The position numbers and the translations under genes are program-made. From an uncultured bacterium (GTDB lineage: Bacteria; Bacteroidota; Bacteroidia; Chitinophagales; CAIOSU01): a stretch of DNA of 18,709 bases. The stretch's first letter is position 1. Every line of letters begins with the position of its first letter. A model generated the notes under the pieces. It searched no databases. It was not told the origin of the DNA and saw nothing but the letters and a program-made list of their open reading frames with translations. The DNA lies in assembly GCA_903861055.1 (NCBI GenBank), contig CAIOSU010000113.1, positions 1 to 18,709 on the forward strand, in the 5' to 3' direction. Of this stretch, positions 13,821 through 18,709 are shown in pieces.

Positions 13821-15361
13821 GTAACTACATCCGATATACGCTTGCGCTGATGCTAGTATTTACTGGCATGCGTTTACAAGCGCAAATGATAACTCAAGGA
13901 CCCGCTTTTGGCGCCATGACCCACCAAAGTGCGAAGGTTTACCTGCGCACACTGGAGCCTTCAACGCTCAAAATTGAATGGTCGGTGGATAGTGCTTTTT
14001 CCGGTGCGCAGTCCATGGAGGGCCAATCAAGGCAATATTTAGACAATTCAGTAATACTTAGCATTACAGGCCTTCAGCCCGACACTAAATATTACTACCG
14101 CTTATTCGCAAACGGCGTGCAAGATACCATCAGTGCTTGGTTCAAAACATTTCCAGCACCTGGCACTCATGGCGATTTTACGTTCGTGACAGGCTCATGC
14201 CAAGAGACCGAAAACATGAAGGTGTTTGATGTAATGCCTCTTTGCAACCCTTACTTTTTACTTCATACAGGCGACTTTACTTATCCCGACTATCAAATAT
14301 CGCCCGACTATAGTGCCCACTACGGGCAAATGGCTTATAGCTACCAAAAGCGCTACGATGAGAAGGTGATGAAACAAATGCTGCACAACATTCCCGTTGA
14401 TTATATATACGACGACAACGACTATGTAGGCTCCAGCGGTGGCCTGCACGAGAAAGACTACAATAGCCAAGACTCTCGCTTGTTTTTCAAAACCGAAAAC
14501 AAGATTTGGACCGACTCCTTCCCCGATTTTTGGCGCAGCAACTGCATAAGGGGTTATATGGATTTCTTTCCTGGGTACGAAATGGTTGATACCACCCATG
14601 GCATATTTCACAGCTTTAAATTCGGCAATGCAGAGTTTTTCTTTTTGGATAGATGTGCCAATACCCCACATGGCAACGTGTATGCCTTTAGGTACGATGA
14701 GAAACGAAAACGTTACGTTTTTGACCCACCAGCCGACCATGTACTGTTTGGCAAAGAGCAGATGGATTGGCTAAAAACGGGCCTTAAAAACTCAACGGCC
14801 GATTGGAAATTTATAGTGAGTGGTGTGCCCCTAAACCGCAGTACCAATATTTTGGTTGACGCCGGAATGAAAATACAGAACGTAGGCTGGAAAGATAACA
14901 ACGGATTTAGAATGGCAACCGGCTTCTCTAACTATTGGGCAGGCCACCCAGCAGAGATAAACGACTTTTACACTTGGCTGCGCAATGAGAATGTAAAGGA
15001 CATCATTGTTATTAGTGGCGACACGCACCACAACGTAATGGACGATGGCCGCAACGCTGGGCTGCCCGAAATGAATGCCAGCGGCCTAAGCGTGACCGAG
15101 ACCTACCTTGCCTATTACCTCAATGTTGTGGGCAAAGCAACGGGGCTTTTCAAAATGCGCAAAGAAATCTGGAACCAAGGCGGCAATGGTCTAGGTAGTA
15201 AAAACTTTAAAAACGCATTTGGCAAGGTACGCATTGTAAACAACGAGTTTGTTGAGCTTAGCCTTGTTGATGAAGACAACTGCATCATAAGCAGCTTTAA
15301 GGTATACCATAGCAGCACCGAAAAGGGCATGAAACAGCACTTGCAACTCAATTGGGAGTAA
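13817..15361 (+). CDS. PhoD-family alkaline phosphatase/phosphodiesterase, exported
   Basis: This 514-residue protein has a signal peptide (cleavage likely after LQAQ, residue 23). A fibronectin-like N-terminal PhoD domain (about 27-113, with ITGLQPDTKYYYRLFANG) is followed by the metallophosphatase domain. The latter shows FVTGSCQE (124-130), LLHTGDFTYPDY (148-159), DYIYDDNDY (195-203, matching the family's DDHDY), and VISGDTHHN (398-406). These residues supply Fe/Ca ligands in known PhoD enzymes. Family members release phosphate from mono- or diesters outside the cytoplasm. The start is ATG 13817, overlapping the Kazal stop; the frame is open 20 codons further up, but those would precede the signal peptide. 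The DDND in place of DDHD is a small deviation. Substrate is unknown, and no Pho box or phosphate transport gene is seen nearby. Confidence 0.9.
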   Translation: MSNYIRYTLALMLVFTGMRLQAQMITQGPAFGAMTHQSAKVYLRTLEPSTLKIEWSVDSAFSGAQSMEGQSRQYLDNSVILSITGLQPDTKYYYRLFANGVQDTISAWFKTFPAPGTHGDFTFVTGSCQETENMKVFDVMPLCNPYFLLHTGDFTYPDYQISPDYSAHYGQMAYSYQKRYDEKVMKQMLHNIPVDYIYDDNDYVGSSGGLHEKDYNSQDSRLFFKTENKIWTDSFPDFWRSNCIRGYMDFFPGYEMVDTTHGIFHSFKFGNAEFFFLDRCANTPHGNVYAFRYDEKRKRYVFDPPADHVLFGKEQMDWLKTGLKNSTADWKFIVSGVPLNRSTNILVDAGMKIQNVGWKDNNGFRMATGFSNYWAGHPAEINDFYTWLRNENVKDIIVISGDTHHNVMDDGRNAGLPEMNASGLSVTETYLAYYLNVVGKATGLFKMRKEIWNQGGNGLGSKNFKNAFGKVRIVNNEFVELSLVDEDNCIISSFKVYHSSTEKGMKQHLQLNWE

Positions 15362-15366
15362 ACAAA

Positions 15367-15398
15367 AAAGGAGGCAAACCTTGCGGCATGCCTCCTTT
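15367..15398. terminator. Bidirectional hairpin terminator
   Basis: aaaggaggca (15367-15376) and tgcctccttt (15389-15398) form a perfect 10-bp stem with a 12-base loop, directly after the phoD stop. On the minus strand the hairpin is followed by a T-run (the complement of caaaaaa), which serves the convergent gene ending at 15422. Confidence 0.8.
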
Positions 15399-15421
15399 GC
15401 TAAACTTAGCTCTCCCATTCG

Positions 15422-15850
15422 TTATTTGGCGCCTTTGCCGTGTGGGCATTCGCTACCGCCGCCTTCAGAGCAACAGCCACCCATAGTGCCTTTTTTGTCG
15501 TTATGCATTTCTTCTTTGTGCGCCAAAAAAGTCTTGTATTGTGCTGCCGTTAAAACCCCTTGTAACTTACTGTCCAACGATGTGCTAAGCTCTTTCATGG
15601 CTGCCTTGCGTTCGTCTTGGGTAAGTTTGGTATTATTTACTTTATCCATTTCCTTAGCGTTGGCTAATATCAAGTTATACACTTGATCTTTTTGTGTATC
15701 GCTAAGTTTTAGCACCTCGGTAAGTTTGGTCGTGCGCTTCGTAGCCATTTCCTCAGCAGAGCGTTTCTGTTTTGTTTTGTCTTGTGCCGTGGCAAAGTTC
15801 ATTGTTCCGCCCAATAATACCAGGCTAAGCATTAATACAATCGTTCTCAT
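15422..15850 (-). CDS. Small secreted helical protein with Cys/His-rich C-terminal tail
   Basis: This 142-residue protein has a signal peptide (MRTIVLMLSLVLLGG..., cleavage likely after ATAQ near residue 23). A charged helical body follows, with LTEVLKLSDTQKDQVYNLIL, LTQDERKAAMKEL and LQGVLTAAQYKTFLAHKEEM. This helix-LT-x-x-Q arrangement resembles small periplasmic Spy/CpxP-like proteins and related Bacteroidota secreted proteins, though I cannot assign a family. The tail GGCCSEGGGSECPHGKG (124-140) has three Cys and a His, plus nearby Met and His residues, and could bind copper or zinc. I use ATG 15850 because the longer frame (to 15886) would put 12 non-signal residues first. It ends at a shared terminator with phoD. 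Confidence 0.72.
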   Translation of the reverse strand: MRTIVLMLSLVLLGGTMNFATAQDKTKQKRSAEEMATKRTTKLTEVLKLSDTQKDQVYNLILANAKEMDKVNNTKLTQDERKAAMKELSTSLDSKLQGVLTAAQYKTFLAHKEEMHNDKKGTMGGCCSEGGGSECPHGKGAK

Positions 15851-15883
15851 GTCGTTTATTTTTAGTTTCTGTGTATTTGACCA

Positions 15884-15912
15884 CAATATAAGCTAAAGGT
15901 TTAACCAGCCAA
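15884..15912 (-). promoter_or_regulatory. Candidate promoter for the small secreted protein
   Basis: The minus strand has TATATTG (15884-15890, one T short of TAnnTTTG), with TTG at 15910-15912 separated by 19 bp. The inferred leader is about 30 nt. Confidence 0.35.
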
Positions 15913-15934
15913 TTGTAAATAAAAGTTAACGGCA

Positions 15935-16720
15935 TTATAACCCTTCTGTAGGCTCGTTTATATTCCTGTTTTGGCGCTGCCTAATTTTTTGGTGCACATA
16001 AGGCACCAATATACCAGTTGCGGCACCCACTGCATAGCCCACCGCTACATCGGTAGGGAAATGCTTGCCAGCCCTCACCCTCAAAAAACCCGTAACCGCA
16101 GGCGTAACGGCAGCATTGCCCCACAACACATAGCGCCAAGGGCTATGTGGATGATAGTCGTGATATACCTTGGCAATAAAAAATAACGATGCAGCAGTGT
16201 ATGAGGTATGCCCTGAAAAAAAAGAGCGTAGCGGCTCTTTGCCCGTTACTGTTTGTGGGTCGCTATTGGTGGTGTATGCATAAGGCCTGGGCCTATCAAC
16301 CAACGCTTTGGTTATTTGCGTAAAACCTGCATTCAATACCATTACCTCCGCCCACATAATATAGAATGATTTGTCGCGTCGTATCTTTTTATCAATCAAC
16401 AGCAATGCCGGCGCACCCAACGATGTAAACATAAATACATCGCTGGCAGCAGCCGCCCGGTGGTTTATGGGGCACACAAAGCCCCTATCGGGCCGCCAGA
16501 TATCTTGCTTACGATAACTACCAAATGTCGCATTAGGTTTATGTATGTCCGCTATAAGGGCAGCACCCAATAAACCTAAACCTGCAGGAGCCAAAAATGC
16601 ATCAGCTTTCCAGCTAACCGCATATGGCGAGGCAGCATTATCAAAAAAAAGCAACCGATGTTGAGCCTTGCAAGGCAGGCTAATGGCAAACAATAACAAC
16701 AACAAAAATCTTGATAGCAT
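15935..16720 (-). CDS. PAP2-family phosphatase, exported
   Basis: This 261-residue protein begins with a signal peptide or membrane anchor (MLSRFLLLLLFAISLPCKAQ). It carries the three acid-phosphatase motifs of the PAP2 superfamily: K-x6-RP as KALVDRPRP (Lys138, Arg145, Pro146), SFFSGHT (Ser169-Gly170-His171), and R-x5-H as RVRAGKH (Arg214, His220), followed by FPTDVAVGYAVG. These residues build the vanadate/phosphate pocket. Members dephosphorylate lipids such as undecaprenyl pyrophosphate, phosphatidic acid or PGP at the membrane. The start is ATG 16720; the frame continues to 16846, but the additional 42 residues would precede the signal sequence and look non-coding. A TATTTTG box lies at 16732-16738, 11 bp upstream. 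It is divergent from a second PAP2-superfamily gene. The exact lipid substrate cannot be read from sequence. Confidence 0.9.
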   Translation of the reverse strand: MLSRFLLLLLFAISLPCKAQHRLLFFDNAASPYAVSWKADAFLAPAGLGLLGAALIADIHKPNATFGSYRKQDIWRPDRGFVCPINHRAAAASDVFMFTSLGAPALLLIDKKIRRDKSFYIMWAEVMVLNAGFTQITKALVDRPRPYAYTTNSDPQTVTGKEPLRSFFSGHTSYTAASLFFIAKVYHDYHPHSPWRYVLWGNAAVTPAVTGFLRVRAGKHFPTDVAVGYAVGAATGILVPYVHQKIRQRQNRNINEPTEGL

Positions 16721-16731
16721 AATTGAAGATA

Positions 16732-16738
16732 CAAAATA
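16732..16738 (-). promoter_or_regulatory. Weak promoter candidate for the PAP2 gene
   Basis: The minus strand reads TATTTTG (TAnnTTG, one T short of consensus), 11 bp before the ATG at 16720. The rest of the 248-bp divergent gap to 16969 holds no gene and no clear plus-strand box. Confidence 0.28.
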
Positions 16739-16958
16739 GCAAGTGAGAACCGCTGCTTTGACCACAGGCAACCAACACAAAGCCTTTGGCGTTTTATTGC
16801 AAAAACACATTAAGACAAAAGCTCTAAGAGCAATATGCAGAAACAAAAGTTAAAACTTTAGTATATTTTGAGGGTAGCCATTTACAATCACCACCTTTAT
16901 TCATACCTTTAACCCTCCAATAAGATTTAGTACACTTTAAGTTAATCACGCACAAAGG

Positions 16959-16988
16959 GCAAAAGCACATGGATACGCAAAAGCACAT
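16959..16988 (+). repeat. 12-bp direct repeat spanning a start codon
   Basis: gcaaaagcacat occurs at 16959-16970 and 16977-16988, an 18-bp period. The first copy runs into the ATG at 16969; the second lies in codons 3-7. A second ATG at 16989 after the second copy is out of frame. It looks like a small tandem duplication. Confidence 0.6.
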
Positions 16989-17679
16989 ATGGCAATACGC
17001 TGTCCCAAACGAGATTGCAAAGGCCAGCATCAGGCAAAACTGGGCTGCTGCATGGGAGTCTAATTACTTTAAGGTAGTAGTTTTGATTACTATAGCTATT
17101 TCTGGCGCCATTGCTACCTTTTTGCCTTACTACTTTAGCTTCATCCAAGCTAGGGCGGGCATGTATATAACCGATCCAGTACTGCAACTCCTTACCCCTA
17201 TCGATGTTTCAGTGTTTATATTTTCACTGCTCTATATTTGCGCATCAATTTGTCTTGGGTTTTTAGTCCATTTCCCAAAGTTTTTGTTGAAAGGCGCATG
17301 GGCATATTGCATTCTTACCTGTTTGAGAATGATTGTGATGTTGTTTGTGCCGCTAGAAGCGCCAAAGGAAATGATATATCTAGTAGACCCCATATTGAGT
17401 TTGATAGTGTATCAAGAGGTAACCGTTACTAAAGACTTATTCTTTTCGGGCCACACCGCTACTATGGCTATATTAGCATTTGGGGTGCCTAACAAGTTTT
17501 TGAAGGCCTTTTTTGTGTTCGGCACCATGATAATGGCAGGTTTGCTGCTAAAACAACACGTTCACTACACCGTTGATGTATTGGTAGCACCATTTTTTGC
17601 CTACGTGGCTTGGAAATTGGCCGAAAAGATTGAGGAAAAAGTGTTCGGCGAAATCTCCACCGTTAATAGCGAAAACTAA
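16969..17679 (+). CDS. PAP2-like / sphingomyelin-synthase-like membrane protein
   Basis: This 236-residue protein has about six membrane segments (roughly 35-56, 78-100, 107-127, 136-149, 164-193, 202-217). Near the C-terminus is KDLFFSGHTATMAIL (155-169) followed by QHVHYTVDVLVAP (196-208). The pair SGHT and HYTxDV, with His162, His199 and Asp203, is the catalytic triad layout of the sphingomyelin synthase/PAP2-C group. An upstream CLRMIVMLFVPLEAP (118-132) resembles their R-containing D2 motif. The K-x6-RP motif of ordinary PAP2 enzymes is absent. Such enzymes transfer phospho-headgroups between phospholipid and ceramide or inositol lipids. Because Bacteroidota make sphingolipids, a phosphoceramide synthase role is plausible but unproven; a lipid phosphatase is the alternative. 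It is divergent from the exported PAP2 gene and convergent with a small membrane protein gene. Confidence 0.78.
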   Translation: MDTQKHIWQYAVPNEIAKASIRQNWAAAWESNYFKVVVLITIAISGAIATFLPYYFSFIQARAGMYITDPVLQLLTPIDVSVFIFSLLYICASICLGFLVHFPKFLLKGAWAYCILTCLRMIVMLFVPLEAPKEMIYLVDPILSLIVYQEVTVTKDLFFSGHTATMAILAFGVPNKFLKAFFVFGTMIMAGLLLKQHVHYTVDVLVAPFFAYVAWKLAEKIEEKVFGEISTVNSEN

Positions 17680-17686
17680 TAGTTAC

Positions 17687-18106
17687 TTAGCCTTTCTTCT
17701 GCACTAGCCTTATTACCATCATTGCTACCGTAAAGGCCGCCATAAACATGGCCCCGCCCAAAATGCCATAGAATAGGGATGAATAAGCGTGCAACATACC
17801 ATAAAAGGTATAGTTTACAAACGCTACATAGCCATATACCACAAGCATTACTAGGTTCAGCTTCAGCACCTTAAAATTGGATATCACCAAGCGAGCTGTG
17901 TACACCAACATCAGCACATGCGTAAACACATAAATGGCAATGAGCTTAAAGTCTAAAAGGTAGTATTGGTCATGCACTATTATTTCGAGTTCTTGACCCG
18001 GCCTCAACTCCCAGCCCGTTTGCCAAGAAATAATGTAAAGGACCACCATGCTCAACAGCATAGTCGGCAATAACCAAAGCAATTCTCGTTTTATGTTGTC
18101 GCTCAT
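17687..18106 (-). CDS. Four-helix integral membrane protein, unknown function
   Basis: This 139-residue protein (MSDNIKRELLWLLP...) has four predicted membrane helices at about 9-27, 52-75, 82-104 and 110-134. A hydrophilic loop (28-51, with GWELRPGQELEIIVHDQYY) lies between the first two, and the basic end is RLVQKKG. No known motif is recognised. I choose ATG 18106 because the additional 19 residues of the longer frame (to 18163) are unlike a membrane-protein start. In addition, the promoter-like TACCTTTA and TACCCTTG sequences at 18107-18120 lie directly before this ATG. Its stop is 7 bp from the stop of the SMS-like gene on the other strand, with no terminator hairpin in between. It is divergent from serA across 94 bp. 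Function unknown. Confidence 0.7.
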   Translation of the reverse strand: MSDNIKRELLWLLPTMLLSMVVLYIISWQTGWELRPGQELEIIVHDQYYLLDFKLIAIYVFTHVLMLVYTARLVISNFKVLKLNLVMLVVYGYVAFVNYTFYGMLHAYSSLFYGILGGAMFMAAFTVAMMVIRLVQKKG

Positions 18107-18188
18107 GCAAGGGTAAAGGTAGGCATTATAGCAATTCACAAGCGCAGTAAATAAGGTGGTCAATTACCCTTAACTCATTCGCATTGCT

Positions 18189-18196
18189 TAATTTTG
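18189..18196 (+). promoter_or_regulatory. Candidate -7 box abutting the serA start codon
   Basis: TAATTTTG is an exact TAnnTTTG match. It is followed by TAGC and the serA ATG at 18201, so only 4 nt separate box and start codon, and a leaderless serA mRNA is implied. No TTG lies at the usual -33 distance. Confidence 0.48.
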
Positions 18197-18200
18197 TAGC

Positions 18201-18709
18201 ATGAGCAAAGCGAGCACTACTTCGTACCCAAAGGATAAGATTAAGATACTGTTGCTGGAAGGCATCAGCCAATCGGCTATTGATGAGTTTCACCGTGCAG
18301 GATACACCAACATTGAGGCTTTCCCAAAAGCACTTGAAGAAGCCGAACTGGTTAAGAAGATAAAGGATGCACACTTATTGGGCATCCGCTCCAAATCGCA
18401 AATAAACGAGAAGGTAATCAACGCCGCCCAAAAACTTTGGGGCATCGGGGCATTTTGCATCGGTGTAAACCAAATTGACCTAAAGGCCGCCACCAAAGCT
18501 GGCGTTACGGTGTTCAACTCACCATATAGTAATACGCGCTCTGTAGCCGAGTTGGTTATTGCCGAAGCCATTATGCTCATACGCCGCATACCCGAAAAGA
18601 ACGCCGCTGCCCATATTGGCGATTGGCTAAAGGATGCGAAAGGCAGCTTTGAGTTACGTGGCAAAACCTTGGGCATTATCGGCTACGGGCACATCGGTTC
18701 GCAGGTAAG
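18201..18709 (+). CDS. serA: D-3-phosphoglycerate dehydrogenase, N-terminal part (partial)
   Basis: The frame runs from ATG 18201 off the window edge, giving 169 residues. The protein oxidises 3-phosphoglycerate with NAD+ in the first step of serine synthesis. KDKIKILLLEGISQSAIDEF (11-30) and AHLLGIRSKSQINEKVINAA (57-76) match the substrate-binding domain. FCIGVNQIDL (85-94), FNSPYSNTRSVAELVI (105-120) and RGKTLGIIGYGHIGSQV (153-169) lead into the NAD-binding Rossmann fold, where GYGHIG is the GxGxxG dinucleotide motif. The FCIG..Q and PxSNTRSVAELV patterns place it with the E. coli SerA type, which ends in an ACT domain; that end is not in the window. The catalytic His and the serine-binding domain are also outside. 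Confidence 0.95.
   Translation, partial: MSKASTTSYPKDKIKILLLEGISQSAIDEFHRAGYTNIEAFPKALEEAELVKKIKDAHLLGIRSKSQINEKVINAAQKLWGIGAFCIGVNQIDLKAATKAGVTVFNSPYSNTRSVAELVIAEAIMLIRRIPEKNAAAHIGDWLKDAKGSFELRGKTLGIIGYGHIGSQV

Noticed and set aside
14258..14740. 160-codon minus-strand frame inside phoD
   Set aside because: It is antisense to the catalytic domain with all PhoD motifs; no promoter or motif of its own.
16721..16846. Upstream start for the exported PAP2 gene
   Set aside because: The 42 additional residues precede a good signal peptide, and the region contains the promoter-like box and divergent spacer.

Overview
The window looks like chromosomal DNA of a Bacteroidota bacterium, probably from the Chitinophagales/Sphingobacteriales side. 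The evidence is repeated matches to the Bacteroidota -7 promoter box TAnnTTTG just upstream of genes (hup, ruvB, tolC-like, kynU, heme oxygenase, trmB, a TrpF-like gene, serA), start codons without obvious Shine-Dalgarno sequences, and the gene content: TolC/HlyD export proteins, kynureninase, a Kazal lipoprotein, PhoD and a sphingomyelin-synthase-like PAP2 protein. No mobile element, phage, CRISPR array, tRNA or rRNA was seen. This is mostly ordinary core genome with a few odd accessory pieces.

Layout. 1-107 is the 3' end of pdxH (+). 326-595 (-) is the nucleoid protein HU with a hairpin terminator. 1028-2062 (+) is ruvB, ending tail to tail with a 491-residue TPR-like protein (2059-3534, -). 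3535-3917 is a gene-poor stretch holding four inverted repeats. It leads into a 58-residue, extremely acidic small ORF (3918-4094, +) with its own terminator. 4274-6930 (+) is a TolC-type outer-membrane channel and a HlyD/MacA-type adaptor without an inner-membrane transporter. 7164-8408 (+) is kynureninase, which shares a strong bidirectional terminator with a heme oxygenase (8495-9079, -). Behind that lies a cysteine desulfurase (9188-10330, -), divergent from trmB (10506-11195, +). trmB overlaps by 21 bp a convergent TrpF-like TIM-barrel protein that has lost its catalytic residues (11175-11795, -).

11905-15361 (+) encodes three exported proteins: a large lipoprotein that may have an alpha/alpha-toroid fold, a Kazal-type inhibitor lipoprotein, and a PhoD-family phosphatase joined to the Kazal gene by an ATGA overlap. 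A terminator separates them from a small secreted helical protein with a Cys/His-rich tail (15422-15850, -) and an exported PAP2 phosphatase (15935-16720, -). Divergent from the latter is a second PAP2-superfamily membrane protein resembling sphingomyelin/phosphoceramide synthases (16969-17679, +). A four-helix membrane protein (17687-18106, -) and the 5' part of serA (18201 onward, +) close the window.

Most transcription units are one or two genes, so no single large system is visible. The points most worth attention are the TrpF-like pseudoenzyme, the 58-residue protein with no basic residues behind a palindrome-rich leader, the SMS-like PAP2 protein next to another PAP2, the Kazal-PhoD coupling, and promoter boxes placed so close to start codons that several mRNAs may be leaderless.
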